Of a stretch of 64,000 nucleotides of DNA, positions 11,201 to 17,904 are shown piece after piece. This stretch comes from an uncultured delta proteobacterium (GTDB taxonomy: Bacteria; Desulfobacterota; Desulfobulbia; Desulfobulbales; Desulfurivibrionaceae): positions 1-64,000 of the forward strand of contig CAIPYE010000015.1 in NCBI GenBank assembly GCA_903869265.1. The letters run 5' to 3'. The notes under the pieces were generated by a model that made no database searches, was not told the DNA's origin, and saw only the letters and a list, made by a program, of their open reading frames with translations. The first letter of the stretch is position 1. Each line of letters begins with the position of its first letter. The position numbers and the translations under genes are program-made.

Positions 11201-12177
11201 GCTTGGCAACTGACGGCAGCTATGCCTACAGCCTTGATAACGCAAACGGTGCGGTGCAGTCCCTTGGCCGGGGAGCGGTGCTGGCCGAACATTTCGGCTA
11301 CACCGCCACGGACGGGATCGCGAGTGTTGCTTCTGCCCTGGATATAACCTTGATCGGCAGCAACGATGCGCCGATTCTTATCGCCCCCCTGGCAGATCAG
11401 CAGGTGAAGTTCAACAAGGACTTTTCCTGGCAGCTGCCGACCGGAAGCTTTGTGGACCCGGACCAGGGAGATACCCTGAACTACCGCGCTACCCTGGCCG
11501 ATGGTTCTCCGCTGCCCTCCTGGCTCTCCTTTGATGCGGCAACCCAGACCTTTTCCGGCCGCGCCCCCAAGCAGGTGGGCTCGGTGGAGGTGAGGGTGAC
11601 AGCCACCGACAAAGTAGCAGCCACTGGCAGTACCGAGGGGAGCCTTGCGAACTCGGATGTTTTTCAGGTTACGATAAGCCATGAGAACAACGGGGAAGAC
11701 AACTGTAATGACGATCCTGATCATGGCACCCCAGGCATACACGGAAGCCACGATGGCCATTGGTCGAATGATCGGGATGATAATCGTTCAAAAGTGTCGG
11801 ATAAAGCCCGCCAGGGCGGGGACGATACCTGGGGGCAGCCCCGGCGTGAGCAAGCAGTCTATCTTAATGCCAGCCATTGGGACGATACACACGCCCAGGA
11901 AACGGAGAAGAGCGGGGCGCAAGTGGACTCATCGGTGGTGTTTGGCCGCTGGCTGGCCATGGACCTGGCGGTCTCTAAGGCCTTGGCGGATAAGAAAACC
12001 CTCTCCTGGCTCGACGAGCGACTGGGGGCGGATACTACCGCTTTGAGCAAGGCAAGCGCCGGGTTTCTGGGTTCCACGACACCGTTCGCCTCGGATCTTT
12101 TCTCCCTGCAGGCCGGCCATGGCCAGGAGCTGAAGGGATTCAAGGGCCTGAGCGAGGGGCTTCGGAAGGTCGCGTAA
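2227..12177 (+). CDS. Giant secreted lipase-RTX-cadherin protein (3316 aa)
   Basis: The N-terminal 300 residues look like a class 3 (alpha/beta-hydrolase) lipase. They show an oxyanion-type VISFAGTN at 67-74, the nucleophile elbow GHSLGG with Ser127, and plausible triad partners Asp191 (NSDLATR) and His243 (SLHSQTLL). From about residue 440 there are several blocks of RTX nonapeptides. About nine beta-roll-associated units of the type GRGFGQD...VERVEFADGTVWD alternate with them. From about residue 2275 come He_PIG/cadherin-like modules (DPDAGDTL, LPSWLSFDAAT, FSGTP) and two VCBS-type repeats (GNVLNND, GTLSIAADGGYTY). A His/Asp-rich linker at about 3157-3190 precedes a C-terminal region without cysteine. 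The layout is that of a type I secretion substrate acting outside the cell or at its surface. Calcium binding, adhesion and lipid hydrolysis are inferred from domains. GGGGTG precedes the start. Confidence 0.88.
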   Translation: MTTDIEYALMAGRAYQITRDQINQFPTPQGWLELAHVPKNPDYPMFTETSGFEAVSFQNIANPNEIVISFAGTNPSSMVDPDWIANLDLTTSLVCAQQLKEAAAYYLEIKKANKDNPDVTISFTGHSLGGGLAALLGVFFDKKAVTFDQAPFANSAKESIRNELVTYLNGLYSPEELATLTPELFFFTNSDLATRAGNVSGFYVKGEVLSSSLVLKPFSTIGDQKPLIQGAAPDNLAFQISLHSQTLLTAFLQNDAFLKVTDKLPDMVKMLFDERLFAHDPSKLVDVQRNFLEGLIQHQTGASGDNMLDRFTADLQLIAQDGGLSLTNNNITKALTAFAMQKYDNELETGAGVGIRLFSSDGMTGGIHLDMSNVAATLADAKGFTGTDMDKMFTSYLNSLAFSEATTALKEKLPDLLDWYIQAAGSQAMNATAGTQRAFMLGGSGDDILTGGSQADVLVGNMGQDTLNGGAGDDVLMAGWKSDGFSDNTGDSLNGGIGNDTLYGGYGADTLDGGADADLMIGGDGIDTYYIEGNDTIRDTGRNIIVYQGQAIAGAFLREGTSNTYSFLGDNNITLTFNSPGHLVLNGTDSITFENQTSAADFENGDFGISLYDSVDADSTLNGTGYSDVSDVAFHRVDGITYDFGNFGYDNAGGWITAAKFVITDAFPPRLHIDGRGGNDWLIGLASQDYINGGSGDDIIQGDLDRYYYSESDAPYTHLSWLKTGTGDLLYGDAGRDRIRGMYGDDLISGGDDGDFLSGDSGNDFVSGDNGDDLVLGGDGNDLLFGGSGNDCLMGDMAFSVADYTAWVTVYDCPLDFQVIYDSNGYSIEIDFQGFGLTVNGAGDDQLFGGNGNDTLIGGGGNDLLMGEADHDRLEGGDGDDYLNGGDGNDFLMGGDGNDLLDGGDGQDQLQGGSGNDTLFGGADDDVLLGEAGNDILDGGSGNDLLKGGSGNDRLFGGAGNDDMDGEEGNDFLEGGAGDDRLFGGDGDDTLSGGAGNDYLIGGNGNDVYQYGRGFGHDTIYDSGSAGGGDTILFNADVAPSDVIVLRQDNHLVLLFDGGDQLDVVDWFASGSNKVERVEFADGTVWDVGALTDRANNPLFNTPTGDIIQGAQTTDDIILGTGGNDVLVAGPGDDALIGGAGNDAYFLDRGFGYDLVQETDGHSDMDTVFFGEGIAPSDVLISQDGRNLYLSVNGSGDVLMLANWMQDYTYSTGSTIETFESVSVRSGQAVEKVAFKDGTWWDANYLLSHAAASPYVFGSKGEDILSGKSGAEILLGRGGNDSLNGAAGNDILDGGSGNDHLYGGDGNDILDGGIGNDYLDGGAGNDVYLFGRGFGQDHIENSGQTPGKVDTVRLAAGIAPADVSMFRGSDGSLYLSINGTSDRLALGQWWGWDDPSEQWAVERIEFAGGTVWDAATMLASIVSPSPTEGSDFIYGWRDGRGADYLTGSGGDDVLAGFGGNDILSGEAGNDDLSGGSGNDFLDGGSGNDSLDGGSGDNTLSGGDGNDHLYGGDGKNFLDGGSDNDFLYGGSGDDHLYGGDGNDVLWGDISGEEGGNDLLSGGAGDDYLNAGAGADAYLFGRGFGRDVVQEYFELEEWDDNPSNLDAIRFNDDVAPFDLTVYRDNYDLCLSINGTEDLLTVKQWFLTEYARIERVEFADGTVWDEARLEETPILGTELDDYLVGRDLKDVLEGKAGNDTLIGRFGDDILDGGAGDDYLEGDAGSDTYLFNLGGGQDTISDYDEDVHTYLYNWGGTQHTVYDENYNAGSLDTLRFGEGIATGDITFTRAGDDLVLGINGTSDQVTIQGWGYGDDNRIERVEFADGTVWDAAQIQMWMSDLFTLSIVGTEANDYLYSSSDEDVIIQGLGGGDWIYGNNGNDILYGGAGDDELYAGEGNDILAGGTGDDYLEGEGGNDTYLFNLGDGQDTIYDEDYNVGNLDTIRFGEGIVASDITFFRSDNDLVLGINGTSDQVKIEDWGYGDANRIERVEFADGTVWDAADIQTQTAALLGLPIVGTDDSDSLSAWSGENAILQGGDGDDELYAYFNSVDTANNALLDAGTGDDYIESGYANNLIIGGTGSDYIYAVEDNGVVLFNRGDGQDGYELYSDGEQRTVSLGGGIAYTDLRFSREGDDLILEIGDTDSMTFYYWFDTYWGDSKTIKTLQIIAEAMPDYNPQSADQLLNKRIQQFDFLALANQFEEAVAADPAITSWELAPHLADAYLAGSDTEALGGEMAYQYGITGSLDQLSATEIRKQLGNAQFGVAAQAIATTEINNAPVLAIPLNDMSVAQGEVFTFRVASDAFTDPDAGDTLTLSASLANGDLLPDWLTFDAATGSFSGTPTSTSAGLWNVRVTATDNGGVSVSDEFVLDVADSLVGTAGADILTGTADNDTLQGGAGNDLLAGGDGNDTYIFNPGDGVDQIVDTSGTDTILFGAGITPDSLSLGLGSLLVRVGDQGEAIHIEDFNPEDPFNSSVIEQFQFADGTVLGIGELLARGFDIQGSDGDDLLTGTAITDRISGGEGNDTLDGGKDDDLLAGGGGNDTYIFNLGDGVDTIADVSSATEGNLIAFGAGIAQGDLTFERDGSDLLIRVGLQGDALRLKDFDRFGNNGSLVADTLQFADGSEASLFALTNSVPVVGVMPDNQTVLEDAAYSFTIPAETFTDGDGGDSLIYSATLGNGNSLPAWLIFNPVTRTFSGTPENEDVGILDVSVMATDTAGAAALASFALNIVNVNDAPLVAAQIPTQSATEDAAFSFTIPAEAFTDVDAGDSLTYSASLADASALPSWLSFDAATRTFSGTPANDDVTTLDITVTATDSTGASTAEIFAVDVVNTNDAPMTMADAGFVGEDQALLYSGNVLNNDSDVDSGTILSVTAPGEYVGRYGTLSIAADGGYTYRLDNASGDVQSLAQGSTVVDQFTYNVTDGIVAVSGQLDITVTGSNDAPVVAGDSAFLIEDLMASASGNVLANDTDADAGTTLAVADPSNQQGKYGTLSLATDGSYAYSLDNANGAVQSLGRGAVLAEHFGYTATDGIASVASALDITLIGSNDAPILIAPLADQQVKFNKDFSWQLPTGSFVDPDQGDTLNYRATLADGSPLPSWLSFDAATQTFSGRAPKQVGSVEVRVTATDKVAATGSTEGSLANSDVFQVTISHENNGEDNCNDDPDHGTPGIHGSHDGHWSNDRDDNRSKVSDKARQGGDDTWGQPRREQAVYLNASHWDDTHAQETEKSGAQVDSSVVFGRWLAMDLAVSKALADKKTLSWLDERLGADTTALSKASAGFLGSTTPFASDLFSLQAGHGQELKGFKGLSEGLRKVA
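4759..5250 (+). repeat. Densest RTX nonapeptide array
   Basis: Inside the giant gene this stretch encodes about 18 back-to-back nonapeptides of the form GGxGxDxLx, for example GGNGNDTLI and GGDGNDFLM. Further arrays lie near 3547-3800, 4420-4610, 6052-6215, 6568-6945, 7300-7400, 7840-7980, 9360-9450 and 9720-9850. The repetitive codons make the locus prone to unequal recombination and to assembly error. Confidence 0.85.
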
Positions 12178-12197
12178 TAATCAGATCAGTGCGTGTA

Positions 12198-12227
12198 GCC
12201 GGGATCGAGCCATGAGCTGGTCCCGGC
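12198..12227 (+). other. Small hairpin between the lipase-RTX gene and hlyD-like gene
   Basis: GCCGGGA at 12198-12204 can pair with TCCCGGC at 12221-12227 around a 16-base loop. No T-run follows, so it is not a standard terminator. It could protect mRNA or reduce read-through from the giant gene into the adaptor gene, but no function can be shown. Confidence 0.35.
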
Positions 12228-12255
12228 GTCTCGTATGCGCAGTATTGGGGAGAGC

Positions 12256-13779
12256 ATGAAAGTTAATATGAAAGAAGCTTTTGCAAAGCTCTTGTCTGAG
12301 ATTAGACACGCTTACCAGACTCGGAAAAAGGGCAATGATCTCAATGCGACGTCCGGTTGCTCTGAGCCTGCCGAAGGGAGTTTCCGGAGTTTTGTGAGAA
12401 ATTCGCAAGATATTTTACAACGATTACTGCCCGAACCCGAGCCCGATCAACTTGCCTTTGCCCCGCCACTTTTGCGCTTGCAGGAGGTGCCCCCCAACCC
12501 CTTGGGGCGATGGGTACTCAAGGCGGCTTTGATCCTGTTGGGGTGTTTATTTATTTGGGCGATCTTTGGCAGATTGGATATCATTGCCGTGGCCGAAGGC
12601 AAGCTGGTCCCGCAAAGTTATGTAAAGATCGTCCAACCGTCAGAGGCTGGCATTATCAAGGAAATTCTGGTAGGGGAGGGAATGACGGTAAAGGCTGGAC
12701 AGACGCTCATGCGTATGGACGCTCTTATCACCGATGCGGACTCTAATACCATTCATGCGGAATTTGCGCGCAAACGCCTTACGCTGCAACGGATCGACGC
12801 TGAACTCTCAGGGGGAGATTTTCGAGCCGACCTCGGAGCGCCCGCGCTTGTGGCAAAAGAGGTTGAGGCGCAGTTCAGGGCCAATCGAGCGGCGATGGGT
12901 GCCGCGCTGGCCGAGGAGCAATCCCGTCTGCTTAAGGCCAAGCATGATCTGGCCGCGGCTGAGCAGGTTCGCCTCAAACTTGAAAATACCCTGCCCCATT
13001 ATGTGGATACCGAAAAGATGTTTGACAAACTGGCTGCGCAGGGTGCGGTGGCCCAAATTTCAGCCAGCGATAAACGGCGGGAACGTATCGAGAAGGAGCA
13101 GGAACTGAAGACCCAGGAGTATGTGGTTAATTCCGCACGGGCTGGGGTTTTGCAATCTGAAAAAACCATTGCCCAAACCGAGTCAGATTATCGGCGGCAG
13201 TTATATACCGAACGCAATGAGGTGGCAAACGCCCTGGATCGGCTCACCCAGGAAATCGCTAAGCAGAACCACCGCAAGGATTTGCTTGATCTTAAGGCCT
13301 CGCAAGATGGTGTGGTAAAGGATCTGGCCACCCATACCATCGGAACTGTGGTGCAGCCCGGCACGGTTTTGCTCACTTTGGTGCCGATGAATGAAACCTT
13401 GCGCGCCGAGGTGTGGGTTTCCAACGAAGATATCGGCTTTGTACGGCCAGGGCAACCGGTCAAGCTGAAGTTCGCCGCCTTTCCCTTCCAGAAATACGGA
13501 ATGGTCGAGGGGGTCGTCGAGCACATCAGCGCCGATGCGGCGGACCCTTCCGCCAACAACAGCGCACCTCCCAGTGATGGAACCGGAAAACCCATGCCCT
13601 ACGTGTACAAGGCGTTGGTGACCTTGAACTCCATGTCATTGGAAACGGGCGGTGAACATTTTCAATTGACCACCGGGATGCGAACCAATGCCGAGATCCT
13701 GCTCGGTGTCCGAACTGTTGCGGAGTATCTTCTCTCTCCGGTACAGAAGGCTTGGCATGAGTCGGGTAGGGAACGATAA
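12256..13779 (+). CDS. HlyD-family type I secretion periplasmic adaptor
   Basis: The 507-residue product has a cytoplasmic N-terminus, one membrane helix at about residues 84-105 (VLKAALILLGCLFIWAIF), a lipoyl half-motif (VAEGKLVPQ, IVQPSEAGIIKEI, VGEGMTVKAGQTLM), a long helical hairpin, the second lipoyl half (LKASQDGVVKDL) and a C-terminal beta-barrel. This is the HlyD/LapC membrane-fusion family, which links an inner-membrane ABC exporter to TolC. Directly downstream of the lipase-RTX gene, it very probably serves its export. The ABC transporter and TolC-like partner are not in the window. ATG 12256 was chosen because GGGGAG lies just upstream; ATG 12235 and 12268 are alternatives. The N-terminus is longer than usual and includes a stretch encoded by a REP-like sequence. 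Confidence 0.9.
   Translation: MKVNMKEAFAKLLSEIRHAYQTRKKGNDLNATSGCSEPAEGSFRSFVRNSQDILQRLLPEPEPDQLAFAPPLLRLQEVPPNPLGRWVLKAALILLGCLFIWAIFGRLDIIAVAEGKLVPQSYVKIVQPSEAGIIKEILVGEGMTVKAGQTLMRMDALITDADSNTIHAEFARKRLTLQRIDAELSGGDFRADLGAPALVAKEVEAQFRANRAAMGAALAEEQSRLLKAKHDLAAAEQVRLKLENTLPHYVDTEKMFDKLAAQGAVAQISASDKRRERIEKEQELKTQEYVVNSARAGVLQSEKTIAQTESDYRRQLYTERNEVANALDRLTQEIAKQNHRKDLLDLKASQDGVVKDLATHTIGTVVQPGTVLLTLVPMNETLRAEVWVSNEDIGFVRPGQPVKLKFAAFPFQKYGMVEGVVEHISADAADPSANNSAPPSDGTGKPMPYVYKALVTLNSMSLETGGEHFQLTTGMRTNAEILLGVRTVAEYLLSPVQKAWHESGRER
12354..12376 (+). repeat. Degenerate REP-like half element inside the HlyD-like gene
   Basis: The core CTGAGCCTGCCGAAG at 12362-12376 differs by one base from the core of the perfect REP-type inverted repeat at 61791-61818 (CTGAGCCTGTCGAAG). 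The seven or eight bases before it also partly match. It is read in frame as part of GCSEPAEGS in the disordered N-terminus of the adaptor. Confidence 0.5.
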
Positions 13780-13804
13780 AAAAAACTGAGCTATGCAGCG
13801 AGGC

Positions 13805-14610
13805 TTACCCTGTCCGCATGTTCAGATGAAAGATTTTCCCTTGATCCTGTTCCTCAAGACCCACAATCTGCCGCAGTTTTTTGGCCCAGTGCTCAAGGGA
13901 CTGCCGCTTTTCGGTGTCGTAACCGTGCCGATTATAGACGGCCATGATGCCCTGTAGTTTGTGCCCCAGGACACGCTCGGCAACCACGTCATCAATGCCT
14001 ATCTCCGCCAGCCGGGTGCGAAGTGTCCGGCGCAGGTCGTGGGGAGTCCATTTTGTACCGAAGCCCAGCTCTTGCCAATGTCGGGCAATGGCACGGGAAA
14101 GGGCGTGGGCCGTCATGGGTTCGTTGTCCTTGTGGGATGATCGGAACACGAATTGACCTTCCCCGGAATATATTTTGGCCTGCTTGATGACCTCCCACGC
14201 CATATCGGTGAGCGGTACACGTTGTGCCTCTCTGCCTTTCGTTCGCTCGGCGGGGATATTCCAGAAGCCTTCCGGGTCGATCTCGTCCCAGGCCATACCG
14301 CAACCTCACCCGGTCTCTGGTCGGTGAGCAGGATCATTTTCAGGGCCAGTTTTGAAACCCGGTAAATATCCATCGTCATGTTGTCCAGGTCAAGAGCCTG
14401 CCATAACAGCTTGATTTCTTCATCGGTTAAAACACGGGTGCAGGCTTTTTTCGGTTTTTTCTTCATGCCGGCTAAAGGGGAGTGCTCCAAGATGCCCCGC
14501 TCTGCCGCAAAGTTGAACATCCGCACCAGAACACCCTGGAGCCGGTGATATCGGTCGGAAATAGTGGAGACCAAATCATTCGTGTATCTTCCGTTGGGAA
14601 TCCTCTCCAT
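13805..14610 (-). pseudogene. Broken P4-type tyrosine integrase
   Basis: Two overlapping minus-strand frames together make the C-terminal two-thirds of a phage-type tyrosine recombinase. The upstream part (to about 14300) has the end of the core-binding domain and the first catalytic arginine in TDQRPGEVA. The downstream part (13805-14296) has the WDEIDPEGFWNIPAERTK strand, HDLRRT with the catalytic His and Arg, VLGHK, and the tyrosine in VYNRHGY. The join near 14297 looks like a one-base loss, since RPGEVA should run straight into a MAWDEID-like sequence. A stop codon lies directly upstream of the first ATG, and the N-terminal arm-binding domain and start are missing. It is therefore both truncated and frameshifted. 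It marks the right edge of the accessory RTX block; no tRNA or clear att site was found beside it. Confidence 0.85.
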
Positions 14611-14771
14611 TTTGACACCTCCGCTTTCTGTTTAAAAAAACGGCGCTTTGATGCCCACTTTTTTCAACCTACCTCAGTAGCTGAAGATCAGTGATAATCA
14701 GATTTTTCTTTTGCGATTTATCCCCGGGTTGGGTGGGTGGTTTTGTTAGTTTTTTCTCGACGTGGACAGAA

Positions 14772-16118
14772 TCATTCGGGCCATGTTTTTTTCACCTCGC
14801 AGTCAATCCCGCCCTGGGCGAGAGTGATGCTGATATTTTCCCCTAGCTGCACATCTGTGCTGTCTCGAACAATATCCCCATTTTTCTGCTGCACAATGGC
14901 GTAGCCTCTGCCCAGAACCGCCAGTGGACTCACGGCATGCAGTAGCCCTGCGTTTTTGCCCAAAGCTGTCCGTTTGCGCTCCTGCTGCCGAAGCATGGCC
15001 TGGGCCAACCGTCTGCGCCGTTCGTTGACCCATTGTTGTAGATGTGTCAAGCGTTGTTGGGGGCTATGGCTGGCAAGGATTTGGCTGAGCCTGGCCAGAG
15101 CGAGCTGACGTTTATGGAGGGAGCTGGAAAAGGCGAATTGCAGGGAGGCTAGCGCATGGTCGGTTTTTAATCGAAACTGGTCAAGCAGCGAGGTGGGGTC
15201 GCCTAGTACTTTTCTGTGGGCCTCAACAGTGCGACGGAAAACTGCCAACTTGTCCACAATCGTTTTTACGAGCCGGTTGTTGCAATTGTGTAGTTGGGCG
15301 TATAGTTGGCCACGGTTGGGGATAACCGCTTCGGCTGCGGCGGTGGGGGTGGGTGCCCGGAGATCCGCGACCAGATCGGCAATGGTGAAATCAATCTCAT
15401 GACCGATGGCCGAGACAACGGGGATGCGCGAACCGGCAATGGCTCTGGCGAGGTTTTCTTCGTTAAAGGTCCACAGGTCTTCCAGGGAGCCGCCCCCACG
15501 GCAGAGAACGATCACATCATTTTGCTCCCTTTCGTTACAGAGGGTGATGGCTTCGATGATGTCTTCCATGGCTCCGGCCCCTTGCACCCTGACCGGGATA
15601 ATCTCCACGGGAATAGCGGCAAATCTTTTTTCGGCCATGGTGAGGAAATCATGCACCGCAGCGCCGCTGGGCGAGGTGATAAGGGCTATTCTTTCGGGCA
15701 GCAGCGGCAGGGGTCTTTTTCGTTCTCCGGCAAAAAGGCCTTCGGCGGCCAATTTGCGTTTGAGAAGGTCAAAGGCAAGCTGCAACGCCCCCGCGCCCTT
15801 TGTCGCAAGGACATCGATAATGAGCTGATATTCGCCGCGTGCTTCATACAGCGAGACTCGGCCCCGGCAGACCACCTCCATGCCGTCTTCGGGGGTGCAG
15901 TCGAGATAGCGCTGCTGGGGCTTGAAGAGTACCGCTTTTATCTGGGCGGTCTTATCCTTGAGGGTAAAATAGAGGTGCCCGGAGTGAGGACAGCGCAGGT
16001 TGGATATCTCGCCAACTACGGTGACAAAAGGAAAGGAAACTTCGAGCACCCCCCGGATCGACTGGGTAAGTTCGCTGACTGTTTGTATCTGGTCGCTGGT
16101 CATGGTGTACATGTTCAC
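14772..16118 (-). CDS. xseA: Exodeoxyribonuclease VII large subunit
   Basis: The 448-residue product has the OB-fold N-terminal domain (VVGEISNLRCPHSGHLYFTL) and the conserved catalytic-domain segments RIALITSPSGAAVHDFL, VQGAGAMEDIIEAI, VLCRGGGSLEDLW and SAIGHEIDFTIADLVADLRAPTPTAAAE. A long helical region and the C-terminal RGYAIVQ segment follow. Length and motifs are normal for XseA. With the small subunit XseB (57688-57936) it forms the nuclease that degrades single-stranded DNA to oligonucleotides in repair. It stands alone on the minus strand, divergent from the TPR gene. A second in-frame ATG at the sixth codon (MTSDQ) could be the real start. Confidence 0.96.
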   Translation of the reverse strand: MNMYTMTSDQIQTVSELTQSIRGVLEVSFPFVTVVGEISNLRCPHSGHLYFTLKDKTAQIKAVLFKPQQRYLDCTPEDGMEVVCRGRVSLYEARGEYQLIIDVLATKGAGALQLAFDLLKRKLAAEGLFAGERKRPLPLLPERIALITSPSGAAVHDFLTMAEKRFAAIPVEIIPVRVQGAGAMEDIIEAITLCNEREQNDVIVLCRGGGSLEDLWTFNEENLARAIAGSRIPVVSAIGHEIDFTIADLVADLRAPTPTAAAEAVIPNRGQLYAQLHNCNNRLVKTIVDKLAVFRRTVEAHRKVLGDPTSLLDQFRLKTDHALASLQFAFSSSLHKRQLALARLSQILASHSPQQRLTHLQQWVNERRRRLAQAMLRQQERKRTALGKNAGLLHAVSPLAVLGRGYAIVQQKNGDIVRDSTDVQLGENISITLAQGGIDCEVKKTWPE

Positions 16119-16315
16119 TACCTAGCATGCGCGACATGGCTGGGACAAGTATTTTGTTCTCTTATCCTGGCCTTGCGCCGCCGCTACAGGCATGGGCGGC
16201 AGTGAACCTCGGCTAAAATGACGGATGCTTTTTTCGAGGGGAAAAGGTATAGTGTCGGCAAAATTTACTGTTTCAGGGATAAAACGTAAGCAGTGTAACG
16301 ACAAGGGGTTGAGGC

Positions 16316-16990
16316 ATGTCTGAGCAAAATACCTATTTTCAACAAGAGATACTGAATAAGCCGTTACAGAAGCACGGATTGCTTGAAGAACTCAACCTGC
16401 CTCCCAAGGCAATCCGGTTTATCCGGAACAACAGGCGGAATATAATCATCGGCCTGTTGTGTTGCGGCTTGGCAATTGTGGGTTGGTCTTCTCTTAGCTA
16501 TTACCTGGCCAGGCAAAATGATCGGGCCGCCGTTCTGCTGGCCGAAGCGGTTGGGCAAGGTGCGCTTGAAAAACGCAAGGTGCTCTTGCAAAAGGTTCTT
16601 GATGACTATGGACGCACCGGGTCTGCCATGTGGGCAAAGGTTGAGATGGGACATCTTGCTTTTGACGCCCAGCAGTATGATGAGGCCATCAAGGTGTACC
16701 TGAGCGTTCGTGATGACCTTGCCAAGTCGAGTCCTGTTTTTCCGCTGGTGCAGATGAATCTGGCCCAGGCCTATGAAAATAAAAATGCCCTGCCCGAGGC
16801 TCTTGCCGCCTATCAGCGCTTGGCGGAGATCAAGGGCTTTGCCGGGCAGTCCTATCTGGCCATGGCGAGAATTTATGAGTTGCAGAAGGCCGTGCCCCAA
16901 GCAAAAGAGATGTATGCCAAGGTGCTGACTGAGGAAGGAGTTTCTCCCGCAGTCAAGGAGAAGGTGCAGGCCAAATTGGACCGGTTTTGA
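16316..16990 (+). CDS. Membrane-anchored TPR protein (YfgM/BamB-partner-like)
   Basis: The 224-residue product has a cytoplasmic N-terminus of about 43 residues, one membrane helix at about 44-65 (IIIGLLCCGLAIVGWSSLSYYL), and a C-terminal part made of tetratricopeptide-like helical pairs (FDAQQYDEAIKVYLSV, NLAQAYENKNALPEALAAYQRL, YLAMARIYELQKAVPQAKEMY). This topology and size resemble YfgM, an ancillary subunit of the Sec translocon and periplasmic chaperone network. The link is by layout, not by a diagnostic motif. It is followed 55 bases later by panC and may be first in that transcription unit. Confidence 0.75.
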   Translation: MSEQNTYFQQEILNKPLQKHGLLEELNLPPKAIRFIRNNRRNIIIGLLCCGLAIVGWSSLSYYLARQNDRAAVLLAEAVGQGALEKRKVLLQKVLDDYGRTGSAMWAKVEMGHLAFDAQQYDEAIKVYLSVRDDLAKSSPVFPLVQMNLAQAYENKNALPEALAAYQRLAEIKGFAGQSYLAMARIYELQKAVPQAKEMYAKVLTEEGVSPAVKEKVQAKLDRF

Positions 16991-17045
16991 TCTTCCGGTT
17001 TTTGCGGGATAATCCGGATAAATCTGACACGGCGCATATCAAGCA

Positions 17046-17894
17046 ATGGAGATCATCCGCACGCCCGTCGAGATGACAGCCTGGGCAAACAGAACTCTTG
17101 CTGGCGGGCAGACAATCGGGCTGGTGCCCACCATGGGCTTTTTCCATGAGGGCCATCTGCGCTTGATGCGCAAGGCCAGGGAAAAGGCCAAGCGCACGGT
17201 GGTGAGCCTGTTTGTAAACCCAATCCAGTTTGGGGCCAATGAAGACCTTGGCAGATACCCCCGTGATTTTGTCCGGGATTGCCAGCTTGCTGAGGGCGAA
17301 GGGGTGGATGTTCTTTTTGCCCCTGAAGTTCAGGCCATGTATCCGGCAGAGGCCAGCACCCGGGTGGTTGTCTCCAGGTTGACAGATGGGCTGTGCGGCG
17401 CAAGTCGTCCGGGCCACTTTGCCGGAGTGACCACCGTTGTTGCCAAGCTTTTCCATATCATCAAGCCGCATTGTGCTGTGTTTGGCAGAAAGGATTTCCA
17501 GCAACTGGCGGTGATTGAGAGAATGGTGGCGGATCTCAACTGGGATATTGAGATCATCGGGCACCCCATTGTTCGGGAGGCGGACGGCCTCGCCATGAGT
17601 TCCCGGAATGTCTATCTTTCTGCTTCGGAGCGGCAGGCGGCGCTCTGTCTCTTCCGAGCCATTGGCCACGCCAGAAGACGGGTGCGCACCGGGCCTGTTG
17701 AGGCAAAGGTTCTGCTGCAGGAGGTGGAGGAATTGTTGCAGCAGGAGGCGGTGGCCATTGAGTATGTAAGTCTTGTCGATCAGACAACCTTGCAGCCGCA
17801 AGCCGTGTTTCGAAAAGGTGCGGTGTTGGCCATGGCCATAAGGGTCGGGGCAACACGCTTGATCGACAACGATAATCTTTTTGAGGAAAACTGA
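17046..17894 (+). CDS. panC: Pantoate-beta-alanine ligase
   Basis: The 282-residue enzyme joins pantoate and beta-alanine with ATP in the cytoplasm, the last step of pantothenate synthesis. Diagnostic segments are VPTMGFFHEGHLRLM (HxGH-type nucleotide-binding), SLFVNPIQFGANEDL, SRPGHFAGVTTVV, FGRKDFQQLAVI and VREADGLAMSSRNVYL (KMSKS-like). Length is normal. It ends only ten bases before panD, which supplies its beta-alanine substrate, so the two are almost certainly co-transcribed. mqnB and mqnD follow in the same direction. Confidence 0.97.
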   Translation: MEIIRTPVEMTAWANRTLAGGQTIGLVPTMGFFHEGHLRLMRKAREKAKRTVVSLFVNPIQFGANEDLGRYPRDFVRDCQLAEGEGVDVLFAPEVQAMYPAEASTRVVVSRLTDGLCGASRPGHFAGVTTVVAKLFHIIKPHCAVFGRKDFQQLAVIERMVADLNWDIEIIGHPIVREADGLAMSSRNVYLSASERQAALCLFRAIGHARRRVRTGPVEAKVLLQEVEELLQQEAVAIEYVSLVDQTTLQPQAVFRKGAVLAMAIRVGATRLIDNDNLFEEN

Positions 17895-17904
17895 GAGAAC
17901 GACA

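Noticed and set aside
1-14610. CRISPR-like repeats in the RTX region.
   Set aside because: The repeats are in-frame nonapeptide codons without constant spacers; they encode RTX beta-rolls.
13780-14771. Attachment site or tRNA next to the integrase remnant.
   Set aside because: No cloverleaf and no clear direct repeat could be found by eye on either side.
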